Assembly: GCF_039555335.1 (NCBI RefSeq)
Contig: NC_092646.1
Span: 21,225,029 to 21,289,028, forward strand
Reading direction: 5' to 3'
Length of the DNA stretch: 64,000 nt
Source of the DNA: Amphiura filiformis
Lineage: Eukaryota > Echinodermata > Ophiuroidea > Amphilepidida > Amphiuridae
The notes below the pieces were generated by a model. That model saw only the letters and a program-made list of their open reading frames with translations, ran no database searches and was not told the DNA's origin. Each line of letters opens with the position of its first letter. Position 1 is the stretch's first letter. This document shows positions 52,001 through 62,304 of this stretch, in pieces. A program made the position numbers and the translations under genes.

Positions 52001-55000
52001 CTTTTTATAAAGCCAAAAAATCTCTTCAACGAATGATCGTTATGTACAAAAGTATAGGAAACTGCATTTTTAAAAGCACATTTTCTGTGTGAAGGAAGCA
52101 TATTTTTCAAACTTATTTTTTGCACATTTTTTTTCAAAGGTTGTAGTCATCAAATATGTGTTGAAATTGTTGCTAGATATGGAATATAAATCCCTCCTCA
52201 AAGTGTATAAAAACCTAGGGCTTCATTTTCACCTTGTTCTTCTTGTTGTTTTTCTATAAAATGTGTCTTCTGTGAAAGGGCTTCTAAGAGTTTTTACATT
52301 GTAGAAACCCTCTAGGTTTGGGGGGGGGGCTTCGCCCCCTCAACCCCCAACGGGCTTTGCCCCTGGACCCCACCAGGGACCCTTAAGTGGGCCCGTGGAC
52401 CCCCTGCCGTCAGAGGCGATACTACGGGCGCTTCGCGCCCTACGTTCGCCATGTACTCTGTTTTCTAGGTTTTCAATGTTGGCAGGTATGCTACGTAGTT
52501 GTAGTCCTTGTCCTTATTTTACTTGTCACCAATGCGTTATAATTTTTGAGAGAAATGCAAAAATAGGTACAAAATTCAGCCGCGGATCCAGAGAGAAAAA
52601 AAAATATGGGGGGGGGCGCAAAATAAGGATGAGATTTGCGCGACACAGGGGATGTCTGAGGGGGATGTGCCCCTCCAAAGTGAGAATTTTTTGCTAAATG
52701 AAGACCTAATTGAAGCCATTTCAGGCCTTGTCTTTTGTAAATTGCTGGCGAGTGACAAATCACTTTCCTCAAAACTTGCCAGGTGAGCTGTAGGCGAGTG
52801 ATTTTAATCACTTGTATTATTATTACACCAAATGTAGGCGAGTGATAAAAAGCTCTCCTCAGCTTCATTTTAGGCGAGTGATGGCGAGTGATCACTCTCA
52901 CTCGCCTCAAAAGACAAGGTCTGCCATTTGGTGGACCATTTTGACACTTTGTGTAAAATTTGAGTTTGAAAGAGCGGAAAATTTGTGTAATGACCATGAC
53001 GGCTCATTTCCCATTCGTGGACAAGTTTTCAATATTATTGTATAAATTCAATTGCTTGCGCGAAGCAGGGGGGTTTCTGAGGGGGGATGTGAGAAGTGAG
53101 AAACTTAAATTGCAAAATGAAGACCTAATTGAAGCCATTTGGTGGACCTTTTTGACACTATTATTGTGTAAAATTTGAGTTTGAAAGAGCGGAAAATTTG
53201 TGAAATGACCACGAGGGCTTATTTCCCATTCGTGGACAAGTTTTCAATGTTATTGTATAAATTTAATTGCTTTTAAACATAAAGTTCCGGGTATCCAAAG
53301 CAAAAGCATAAAGAAAAGGGTAACTTCTTTATACATACGCAGGGGGGGTGTATGAGGAAAATTGTGCAAAATGAAGGCCTAATTGAAGCCATTTGGTGGA
53401 CGATTTTGACACTATTATTGTATAAAATTTTAGTTAGATAAAGTTCGAAATGTGTGAAAATGAAGGCCCAATCGAAGCCATTCTTGGACCATTATTCACT
53501 ATTACTGTAGGCCTAATCATTAAGTTATTACTTAAAACAATATAGGCCTAAAGTGTACGGGTGTCCGAAAACAAAAGCGAAAACAGCCAGTTATTTACGA
53601 CGCATACGTAGGCAGCCCCAGTAAGGATCTGAAGGGGCACAGCAACTTTTTTAGGGCAAGTTGATAATTGCCTTGGATTTTCACTGAAAAGGCAAGACAG
53701 CACAGCAATTTGTAATATTTTAAAAGGGCATCATGGCAACTGTTGAAAATTTGAGAAGGGCACCAAGGCAATTTTTCAAAAGTGAACAGATGCATTGCTG
53801 TCAGCTGAATTCTACACCAAAGTAAAATTTGACTCTCAACTTTACACTAAAACTAACCTGATTGCTCAAAAAACCTGCTTAAATAATACAAAACAATCAA
53901 AAATCAACATTTTCATTTACTTAAAATTTTGCGATCCCTACATGTAGTTCTGAGATGCAAAACTGACTCGAAACAGCGATGAAACAGTTGTAACTTTGGT
54001 AATAATATTGATCAAATTCGCCAGGATAAAAACCATTTCGTTCAAAACATATCTAGAGGTGGGCTCACATGTACAAGATAAGACGAAACCGGAAGGGTAT
54101 CGCCATCGGTTTGCAATGGGAATCAATGTTTGCTAATCGAGAGATCAATTGATTTGCCCAGCGCTCGGATTTTGTTCACGACACGAGGAAGCTTAGTTAC
54201 TAACAGCGTTTCTGATTGGTCGATAGTACGCTGAAGGTATTTCTCTGACCAATCGGAAAAATGAAGTCAGATTTCTAGCAACCAGATAATGTATAAAAGC
54301 CGATGTGATTGGCTGAATATGTAAGCTTACGTAGGGGTAATGAATATTAATTCACAACAAACTATTGTGTATACTGTGATTGTTTGCTGGGTTACGATGC
54401 TCAAAATAGCGATCGTGTTCAAGATTTTTGATTTTAATTTTCCACAATTTTTCGGGGTTTTAACCAGTACTTGTTAATGATTTATAATGAAGGGGCAGGG
54501 CTGGGACACCGACGGCAATTTCATTCGAGGGCACGGCAAGTGACTGCCGTCGGTAAAGGACATATTTTGAGGGCATTACGGCAGTGGGAGTGGGCACCCA
54601 CGGCAATATGCCGTCGGTGCCGTGAGTTAATTTGAGGTCTTCAGTAGTTTCCTCCTTATAGCAGCCATTCTGGCTAAAGGAGTGGTGATCATCGACCTTT
54701 TCATCCGGTGCAGTGGAAACTCAGGGTGCAAGACGATCAATTAAAACGATGAACTCAAAAAGTGTGCCAAAGAAGGTACATGTACATACATGTAGGGGTG
54801 TCTGAGGGGGGGATTTTGCAAAATGAAGGTCCATTTGAAGCCATTTAGTGCATCATTTTTAGACCATTTATATCATTGCTTTAAAAACAAAAAAAAGGGC
54901 CCAAACTCAATTTGCAAAATTTTAAATGTTACACGGTCCACTGACCATGCTGACACTTTGTAAGACTTGAGACACACAATTTATATAGGCCTACTAAAGC

Positions 55001-58000
55001 ATGCATGGATTGATGTCAGCATTGACTCTGTGTTAATACTGACTTTGGTGGCATGTGACGGGCCCTGCATATATAGGCCTATCAGAGCTTTATATCAGCA
55101 GGCTCGCAGTACGGTACTATGATTTTCACATGCTTTTGGGCCGAGGACCTGCCTTCAAGCAATGCCTAAAATATTTAGAGACCTATCCTACGCCTATTAG
55201 GCCTTCGATCGACCCGACTGTGCAGGGTATGCCTTCTCAATTATGCACAATTTAACGTTTCTCTTCTCTTTTTCTCGCTTTTCTCTTCTCTATTTCTCTT
55301 TCTTTCCTTTCCGGTGGGGAGGGGGGGTAGTACCCCCTTAAAAATCTTTCAGTTGTCCAGCAGGACAGGTAAAAGATGCATGCCCAACCCGCTTGCGTAA
55401 GCGTAAAATTATATGACAATTAGCAGAAGTTTTGCATATATATATGAACTGGCAAGTTCTAATACATTTATAAATAATCATAGAGGGAAATTGCCAAATG
55501 CCCACACACATGCTTATGTAACCTAGTCTAGATATTAAACGGCAGCAATGACTGATTTAAAATGTTGATACATACATGTAGAGCAGCTATTACATTTTTG
55601 TAACACTGTCATGTCCACTCCCAACAGGTGTCACATCCTTATAATATCATTTGGGACTGAAAAAGGACCCAACATTCCCCAAAATACTCAAAATCCAGAA
55701 GTAAAGCAAATGGCAGCCATTATTTTGTACCTAAATCTGTGTATTAGAATAATTGCCCTATGGCTAATGTGCTGCATAGTGCAGCATATCACGTTCAAGG
55801 TATAGGCTCACGGTGGACCCAGAAGACAACATTGTAATGAATTTAAACTTGGTGTAGGTTATTTTTTTGACAAATGGCATATTTTAAGACTAGGTACAAA
55901 AAAATCAGTTGACATGAGGGGCGTTTGATGCACCCTAATGCATATCTTTGACCCCTGTAAGGTCAAGCACAGGGGTTGACATAAATCGAACAAAATTTTA
56001 AATATAATACGTACGTACCGTACGGGTAATAGTAGGATTTCAATTTTTTATTTAAAATGAAGTTACATGTTGTTTTGTGGAATGACAAAGTTGTTTTTGG
56101 AAACTTAGATATTTGTTTCAACTGATGATGTAGGATCGTCAGGTGAGTGAATTTATGAAGAGGTTTCCTTGTGTGAGTGATAGTACTACATGTAGGATAC
56201 TGGACGTAGGCTAAATTCACACGGTCTCGTTTCGTATAGACCAGACAGACATACATTGTACACCATCACCACCAGCATTGGACATAGCCGGTATCGCGGA
56301 GCAAAATGCTACTCAATTTTGATCACTTCGCAATTTAGAAATGTGTAGCAATTTTATGGGCACCATAGACTTACAGTGAAGTGTGTAAACATGGTAAATG
56401 TAACCAAAATCAAGTACCGGTAGTGCAAGCTGAAAATGTTATGCATACAAAATGTCTTATGTCCAACACTGCATGACTAATCACCATAATCCGAATATTC
56501 AGTCCCAGACAAAATACCCAGTAAGTACTGACATGATCATGTTTTGGGCCTGAACCAGTTCCAATAATTGAAACTCCCGGTCTGACCTACACGTGCCAAG
56601 ACAGTCTGAAACGATACCAGCGAATTCAAGAATCCAAGAACACCACTGCGCGCCGCATGCGTATGATCTTTCTAGCCTACATCTCGTATCGTACTATCGT
56701 TGAAACAAGAAAACTTCATCACAAATTCACTCATCTTGGCTTGTGATCCTCAACAGTTGAAATAAACTAAAAACTTCCTGAAAAAAGCTTTGTTTTTGTT
56801 ATTCCTCAAAACAACATGTTGAAATCCTGTATTACCCGTTATCGAAAATTTTGTTTGATAAACGTCAACAAAAAGTAATTTTTCTCACTAGCAAGCAGAA
56901 CGCACTGTATGCAAAATGGCTGGTCTAACTCCATCGCACATGTGTATGACTCTTGAAAAGGGTCACGAGTGATGAAATTAGTTCATTCATAAAATTAGTC
57001 TCAGGCCAGACTGTATGTGGCTCTCACATGTTTGTTAGGATCGATGAGTGTCAGACCGACACAAACTGGCTGTGAAGGAGACTATCATCATCATGAAATA
57101 CGATGTGACGTCCACGTTGGAACAATTGGAGTACGGAAGATATATTTAAAACAGGACTGAAGCAATGTGGTCATTTCTATGTTTGTACCGGGCATTTTCG
57201 ACACAGAGACTTCTACAAATTCATCCAAAGGTAAGCATTAAGTCGAACTCAGAAATATAAAATTTTCGGTTTCTTACAGGATAGTTACAAGCACTTACAA
57301 AGCTGGATTTTGCAAAAAACCCCCATTGAAATTGAACAACCAGTTCCAATGATATGAGCAATTAAAAACTTCGCCAAACAAAAGAAATATTTCCTTTGTT
57401 TGGCTATATCAAAATCAATATTTCCGAGTTCCGACTGATTTTGCTTGATCGCATCACATACGAATATGCATCATCAGAATGTTGAAATTGTAATGGAAAG
57501 ATAATCTGCACCACTTACGAATGAAAATAGGAGACTGATATAGTTAATTCATGGAATAAATGTACTGGTCTTTATTCAAGGCATAAAATATTTTAATCTT
57601 TTTTTGTATTATTTTACAAATTACAGGCAGCTCGAGCGGGAAACAAGCGAGAAGAGAGAGTGGGAGATTGTCCATTTTGTCAGAGAATATACATGATACT
57701 ATGTCTGAAAAATGCAAAAGGAACATGTCCGTTTGACGTCTACACAGTTAATCCCAAATTAGAATCAGGTGAGTGCTATCACATATGTTTTATCTTCATA
57801 CTCCTAGATCAGAGAAGATATATCTTACCCTTCCCAGAATCCTTTGCAGTATCACCCCATTTTATCAAATGACACTCCCATTAATTACTTTGTACAGGTT
57901 CCCTTTGTTTTCATTTTGAGAATAAACTGGATAAAGATGGGTCGATAGTCAAGAATAAACATATTTTGCAAGATCTGGATGTGCTCTGTGCAGTGTGCAT

Positions 58001-60817
58001 ATTACATTTTGTCACTATCGACCCATTAATGCAGAACAATTTCAAACTGATTCACACAAGCAATAGTAAAATTTCACTTACGAGTGGAATTTTCGTGCCT
58101 CATCCGAGGTCACTTCTTCAGCACTGAGTTGGCTGAAGCTGAGGTTTAAAGGGAAGACACACTTGGACAAGTTTACATTCATAGAGCTGTAAAGTTGGTA
58201 GTTACACATGTCTTCCCTTAGACCCTTAGGGCGAATTTCTCGACGATTGGCTTAGCAATTGGCTTGTCTAGCCTCAAGGCTTAAGAGGTCGTAAGACCAG
58301 GCTTAACTGAAAACGTGTTTCCCAAGCACGGCTACCATAGCCTCGAGGCTTCGTTAGCCCTTGAGGCCAGGCTTGTAGGATTAGCCCCAGGCTTCAGTAA
58401 AATTTGCATTTCTCGAAATCAGTCTTCTGTAGCCGTCGTCTACGCAAGCCTGTTAGACCAGGCTTACATCGGCTTTTCTTGGCCCTGCCTCAGAGCAGGT
58501 CTTAGGTCGTAAGCCTTGGTCTATTTCAATTTACAAATTATTTAAATTGTAATGCAAAGTTTATCTTTCATATTTTTGACGGTCTTTCAATTAACATGAT
58601 TAAGCAGTCGCGTCTAGGGGGGGCTCTTGCCCCCTACTTGCCCATCCCCTCAATGAAAAGGTAAATTAGGCCTACTTCTGAGAGACCAGTTATTAATTAA
58701 CCTCATTATTTGGTCATTTTAACCTTAAAAACTCAATTTTTAAGGTTAAATAAATTGCATTTATCCCACTTTTGTACCATTGGCCTATATGTCACCAGCT
58801 TTAATAGCTTAATATGGCATTTGTACCATAATTTTTTTCAATCCCACCTCCCCCCATGTCAAAAATAAATCTACGCCAATGTTCCGGGACACATTCCAAG
58901 CAGATCCCATAACTCCTCAGACCCACTCCACCCCTTACAAACCCAAACAGCATGAACGATGCCTGCCCCTCATTTATTATGTTTGCCCCGCTTTCCCCAC
59001 CCCAGCCCAAATGAAAATGTCTAGTTACGCCACTGTGGGTAGGTAATTGTTCGATTTAGTTGAACATTTCAGCATTTTATTTTAGTGTTCATTTGAGTTA
59101 GTTGAATTTTTTTAAGTAGCTGTTCCTATCATAAGACCTAATCATTTTGAATGATGGTTTTTTAACAACGATATAATTTAAAAACAATTCTTTCATCATC
59201 ATCATGATCATCATGATCATCATCATCATCATCATGATCATCATCATCATCATCATCATTATCAATATGAAGACCTATATGATACCACCTGTCCCTATCC
59301 AAGCCTTTTAGTTTGATACTCGTACTTTTCATACGTAGGCCTATTACAATATTATTTTGGAGTGCCTATATTATACCAATAGAAGAAGGACAAAATTGGT
59401 AAAGATATAGTAAATATTTGACACGAAACAATAATGCATGCAGTATTAAAACTGAATTTACGGATAAGATGCATATAATATTGCTATCTTCTACTTAAAT
59501 ATTTATAAATATTGTACCAAGAGATAACTTCATGTGAGATCTGAGAAGACTACTGTTATCAGCAGTAGATAGCACGTTGGTTGCTTTCCTTTTTAGGGGA
59601 ATCACAGATTCCTTTCCATTAGGCTTACAGTTTTACCCTTTTTGGGATGCAAAGAAAAAATCACGAGTATAAAGCATAGGCGTATCATTCATACAAGTTG
59701 GACTCATAAAAAGTCAAGTGGAAATAAAATAATACATAAAAGACACAAAACAGACACAATATTCTTGCATCAAGTTGTGTACGGTATAAGCCCAAGCACA
59801 AGACCGCTGGGTCCAGGCTATAGTCTTTGCGCCAGGAACATTGCGATAATGAGACGGCAACCTTGTTAGTACTGGTAAACCGTGAGGACCACAGCTTATG
59901 TACATCTACCTCCAACAGCCTATACAATTAAGTCGCTGGTTGAAAGGGACGAGGTTGTCAAGCGTTAAGCCTGCAAGGCCACTAAGACTAGGTTGAATTT
60001 GCGTTGAAGAAATCCGGCTAGAGTTAAGACTCGGGCTTCGAGAGCGGGCTAGGCTTAGTAGCCTCAAGGCCACCTTAAGACTACGGCTTAATAAGACTCC
60101 TGTCGGGAAACTCGCCCTTAGAGTCCTAAATGCTTCCCTAGATAGTTAGGCATGCTCAGTCTTCAACTAAATGCAAGTATTGTGACAGGTTGCGTCCTAA
60201 CAGTCCTTATTTTCTCAATTTGTAAAGCATGTATTGTTACACTTGGTAAAAACAGTTACAACACAAATGTACAAAATTGTGGACTGCTTCTTCAAAGCTG
60301 TGCATGCACAACCACAAATTTAAAATCAAAAACCTCACAGCCTGTATGGTGTGTTACAAAATCTGGACTGCCATGTGTGCCAACAAGCATTCCAGCTTTA
60401 ATATTGGTGCCTGATCCCTACAAAAATAGATCAAAGTTGTTATTACAGCAAGAAACTTGGCTGCTTGTGCATGCATGGGTGTAATGACTTCCTGATTCAT
60501 AGCATATTTGACTTCCTTGCTATCTTGGAATTGATTTTTTAAAAAATTGTTAAACTGGAGTACTACTTTTAAATTAAGCACAGCATCATTGTTAAATCAC
60601 CCATCATACATGCATATATGACAGCTATTTAATAAAGTACTCTATTACTGTGGATAATTGGCATAATGAAATGCATGTACACATGTAGAATAGAAAATGC
60701 ATTTGCTAGAATTGAAATGTGTGACTGATAAGGTAGGGACTGAGTCCCGGGAATTCGAGTCCCGCCCGGGTAGCCTAGTACCTGGGCAAGAAATCCATGC
60801 CCGGATACCCGAAATTC

Positions 60818-60852
<35 letters not shown>

Positions 60853-62304
60853 CATTGAATTTGAATGCATTTTGATATCAATATCATTAATAGAGTATGA
60901 CATGAATACAAAATATCAATTTTCATATTAAAAACACAAAACATCATGCATTATTATTATTTTTTTATTTTTTTATAAGTCAACCATGAATGATCCTAGC
61001 ATATCCTAGCCGAAAAAATAAATAACTTAAAAAAAAAAAGTGTTTTGTTTTTTTGCAATTTGGTACCGGTACCCGCCAAAAATAAACGGGTACCAGACAC
61101 GAAATTACCCGAAAATCCCAACCCTAGTGACTGATAATGATATTAAACTTTGTGTCACAGCATGTACTTTTAAATATCATCCCAAAATGCGTGTTTTGAC
61201 CCACATATTAAAATTTACCTTTCTGGTAGTTCACATCTAAAAGATTAGGATTGAGCTATTTGTTATTTGGCAAAATAGGATAATTTTTTAATTCCCCCAC
61301 CCCAAAAAAAAAAATTGTACTGTATTTTTCTGGAATTGGGAGTTACATCAATGTTGATCATGTACAATTGTACATGTACAGTAGTATTGATATTATTATT
61401 TTGAATGCAGGAAATATAAAGTTACTATCACTTCCTGAAATCAATGATTTGAGTACTTTGTTGTTGTAGGGATATGGTTATTAATTAGGTAGCCAGTGGC
61501 AGTGCAAGTAATTTACAAGCCCTGGGGAGATGGTAAAATTGGGAGGGGGGGCACACATTTTTGCCAGCTGAGAGGGGGTGAGCATTTTGCCAGCTGAGAT
61601 GGGGGCTAGCAATTTTTGGCATACATTCATAAAAGGGCACTTTAAAGTATTCTCAATTAAGGGGTACTACACCCTGCCCACTTTTGTGCCTATTTTGCAT
61701 TTTCTCAAAAATTATAGCGCATTGGTGACAAGTAAGATATGTATATTATAGGGGCAAGGACTACAACTATTGCACTGGAAATTTTATTTCAGCACAGACA
61801 ATAGTTGTGGAGTTACAGTCAAAAATGAGGAAAACCAATATTTGATCAATAAATCAATAACTACTTGCCTTGAGTTGCTGAATTTTCAGTGCAGTAGTTG
61901 TAGTCCTTGCCCTATAATACATATCTTACTTACCACCAATGCGCTATAATTTTTGAGAAAAATGCAAAAATAGGCACAAAATTGGCCAGGGGTGTAGTAC
62001 CCCCTTAAGGCTTTGGAAAACTCGCCATCTGACCATTTACAATGTACATTGTAAGGGTGGTCTTAACCCTGGAATTAAGACCACTTTTGGGCTTTGATTT
62101 TTGACTATACACCTGTACATCATCTCTTCCACTAGGTGCATTGAGGACTCCACCCGTTTTAAGAGATCCAGTATCTGAGCGAGAATTCACAGATGTATCG
62201 GAGATGGCCGACTACCTGGAGCAAGTGTTTACCGACATCCCTCTCAAAGCAGAAGACGAGGAAGCAAACGCAGTAGGACTTGACATCTACCATGCATTTA
62301 ATCT
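45975..62304 (+). CDS. CLIC: Chloride intracellular channel (CLIC), 5' part, continues past window
   Basis: CLIC proteins are GST-fold, glutaredoxin-like proteins that switch between a soluble form and a membrane-inserted form acting as an anion channel; some act in the cytosol as oxidoreductases. Exons: 45975-46046 or 47815-47892 (alternative first exons), 57627-57768, 62136-62304. All junctions are GT-AG and phase-compatible (0, 1, 2). The spliced start reads KIQFYVK-AARAGNKREERVGD, then CPFCQRIYMILCLK, the putative active site and transmembrane segment, then DVYTVNPKLESG. Exon 3 has LRTPPVLRDP (the conserved cis-proline loop position), MADYLEQVF and EEANAVGLDIYHAF, equivalent to the ESNTAGLDIF block of human CLIC1. 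The helical C-terminal domain is not in the window. Confidence 0.9.
46055..46436. repeat. Tandem duplication in CLIC intron 1
   Basis: About 46060-46225 and 46283-46436 are diverged direct copies sharing CGTTTTCAGGGGGAT, AACTTATTTTTGAA, GTGAAGCCCGGAAGT, CGAATCAAGTCTTTGCAA and TAGCAGCACATGTCTAAA. A third trace (GCGTTTTCAGGGGA) follows exon 1b at 47911. Confidence 0.9.
46640..47100. repeat. Degenerate ~90-bp repeats rich in AGGTCA
   Basis: Units contain GTTCAAGGTCATCTGAGGTC, GGATTGTTGTGAAACTTGG and TGGATGTGATCACCATTGAG. Four diverged copies. AGGTCA half-sites recur, some as direct repeats with a 4-bp spacer (47029-47046). Confidence 0.75.
47815..47892 (+). CDS. CLIC: CLIC alternative first exon 1b
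   Basis: ATG, 26 codons: MASAGARNDKGGEKGDKPTK then IQFYVK, donor GTAAGG, phase 0. The similarity to exon 1a extends upstream (GGAATTATGGCA) and about 30 bp into the intron, so the two arose by duplication. IQFYVK is the better match to CLIC consensus. Confidence 0.87.
48371..48693 (-). mobile_element. tRNA-derived SINE
   Basis: On the minus strand it starts GGGCACGGTGGCTTAGTGGT (A-box TGGCTTAGTGG), then GGGTTCGATTCCCCG (B-box). The body has GCGCAACACGG-type words, and the tail AAGCGCTTTGAGGCTGTTTA CGGCATAAAGTGCTGTATAA ends in an A/T-rich stretch. The CGCTTTGAG...GTGCTGTATAAA tail resembles LINE 3' ends used by many deuterostome SINEs. Confidence 0.85.
48704..49453. repeat. Tandem duplication, ~375-bp unit (G1)
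   Basis: Copies 48704-49082 and 49083-49453 both begin TATATCTGGTTCCATACAGC and end CTCCTGCCTCCTGGT. A diverged copy is at about 56690-56900 and an inverted one at 55966-56225. The copies carry an adenine-run difference and a small substitution block near the 3' end. Confidence 0.93.
49454..50284. repeat. Tandem duplication, ~420-bp unit (G2)
   Basis: Copies 49454-49875 and 49876-50284 share CACCTCAGATATGACGTCAG, GGTCAGAGATATGCATATTC, GATGTTTGTACCGGG and CGTCCAAAGGTAACCAAAGG. A diverged inverted copy is at 50332-50755, and a fragment at 57178-57235. Confidence 0.93.
50332..50755. repeat. Inverted diverged copy of unit G2, interrupted
   Basis: CTACTTTTTAGCCGACCTCA, AACATTTAGTGATAGTTAAA and GGTACAAACATCGAAAAT are reverse complements of G2. 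About 165 bp of unrelated AT-rich DNA splits it (50396-50560). Confidence 0.85.
50786..52585. repeat. MITE family G, split by a 1.47-kb insertion
   Basis: 50786-51028 matches the left two thirds of the intact copy at 61657-62008 (TTTTGTGCCTATTTTTCATT, GGGGCAAGGACTACAACTAC), and 52495-52585 matches its right end (TAGTTGTAGTCCTTGTCC, AAATAGGTACAAAATT). Confidence 0.9.
51029..52494. mobile_element. 1.47-kb non-autonomous element with GCATACCTGCCAAC ends
   Basis: Left CGCATACCTGCCAACTACTC and right GTTGGCAGGTATGC are inverted. Interior: a very large hairpin (about 51195-51545), two direct repeats of about 350 bp (about 51580-51935 and 51950-52200), and a GC-rich right segment with GGGGGGCTTCGCCCCC and GGGCGCTTCGCGCCC stems (52320-52460). 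No coding sequence was recognised. Confidence 0.85.
52600..53480. repeat. Degenerate ~260-bp tandem repeats
   Basis: Three units share CTAATTGAAGCCATTTGGTG, GAGTTTGAAAGAGCGGAAAA, TTTCCCATTCGTGGACAAGT and a GGGGGATGTG motif. A stray fragment lies at 54790-54870. Unit 1 is split by the MITE at 52722-52923. Confidence 0.88.
52722..52923. mobile_element. 202-bp hAT-like MITE
   Basis: CAGGCCTTGTCTTTTG at the left, CAAAAGACAAGGTCTG at the right, flanked by CCATTT on both sides (52716-52721, 52924-52929). The interior has several GGCGAGTGAT words. Removal of the element restores the AAGCCATTTGGTGG of the neighbouring repeat units. Confidence 0.92.
53481..55960. other. CLIC intron DNA, little recognised
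   Basis: Holds a stretch of GGCAC/GGCAA-rich lines (53630-53780 and 54490-54640), a fragment of the 260-bp repeat (54790-54870), a pyrimidine-rich run (55260-55310) and a TAGTACCCCCTTAA tip like that of family G (55328). No exon was seen. Confidence 0.4.
55966..56225. repeat. Inverted copy of unit G1
   Basis: CGAACAAAATTTT, AATGACAAAGTTGTTTTTGG and AACTGATGATGTAGGATCGT are the reverse complement of G1. Confidence 0.85.
56690..57245. repeat. Diverged G1 and G2 copies
   Basis: 56690-56900 resembles G1 (CTACATCTCGTATC, ATTACCCGTTATCGAAAATT). 57178-57235 resembles G2 (ATGTTTGTACCGGGCATTTT, CATCCAAAGGTAAGC). The two units keep the same order as at 48.7-50.3 kb. 57246-57626 shows nothing else before exon 2. 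Confidence 0.75.
57627..57768 (+). CDS. CLIC: CLIC exon 2
   Basis: Acceptor AAATTACAG, donor GTGAGT; starts in phase 0 and ends in phase 1. It encodes AARAGNKREERVGD, CPFCQRIYMILCLK and FDVYTVNPKLES. CPFC is a dithiol glutaredoxin-like site, where vertebrate CLIC1 has CPFS. Confidence 0.92.
58215..60130. mobile_element. 1.9-kb foldback element rich in AGGCTTA words
   Basis: The left end has CCTTAGGGCGAATTTCTCGA, and the right end the inverse-type GGGAAACTCGCCCTTAGAG. Both arms carry dozens of GCCTCAAGGC, AGGCTTA and TAAGCC words, which make them self-complementary. CTTCCCTTAG (58207) and CTTCCCTAG (60132) outside may be a target duplication. No protein was seen. Confidence 0.7.
59195..59262. 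repeat. CAT/ATC trinucleotide microsatellite
   Basis: ATC repeats interrupted by ATG triplets, inside the 1.9-kb foldback element. Confidence 0.9.
60732..61126. mobile_element. ~395-bp insertion with 11-bp target duplication
   Basis: GTGACTGATAA occurs at 60721-60731 and 61127-61137. The insert begins GGTAGGGACTGAGTCCCGGG and ends GAAAATCCCAACCCTA, weakly inverted tips. It contains a run of about 30 A (60818-60848). Several CCCGGGTA and GGTACCGGTACC words repeat inside. Confidence 0.8.
61128..61343. repeat. Family A MITE, right half
   Basis: AAAGATTAGGATTGAGCTAT, TTATTTGGCAAAATAGGATA and GTACTGTATTTTTCTGGAAT match the right arm of 44891-45484. Confidence 0.85.
61535..61650. repeat. Fragment of the C-rich MITE of 8.4 kb, inverted
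   Basis: GCCAGCTGAGAGGGGGTGAG, GCAATTTTTGGCATACATTC and AAAAGGGCAC resemble the reverse complement of the 8640-8760 region. Confidence 0.55.
61657..62008. repeat. MITE family G (intact), TTAA-flanked
   Basis: TTAAGGGGTACTACACCCTG at the left, GGGGTGTAGTACCCCCTTAA at the right, with long matching arms (AAAAATTATAGCGCATTGGT and its inverse). TTAA at both tips suggests piggyBac-type mobilisation. It lies 127 bp before CLIC exon 3. Confidence 0.92.
62136..62304 (+). CDS. CLIC: CLIC exon 3
   Basis: Acceptor CTTCCACTAG, donor GTAAGT; starts in phase 1 and ends in phase 2. It encodes ALRTPPVLRDPVSEREFTDV, SEMADYLEQVFTDIPLKAED and AVGLDIYHAFNL. The next exons lie beyond the window. Confidence 0.9.

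Noticed and set aside
52491..52997. 168-residue minus-strand open frame
   Set aside because: It crosses the boundaries of three different repeats (the 1.47-kb element edge, the 260-bp tandem repeat and the 202-bp MITE).
59642..59927. Overlapping open frames on both strands near 59.7 kb
   Set aside because: Inside the 1.9-kb foldback element, no recognisable motif and no splice context.
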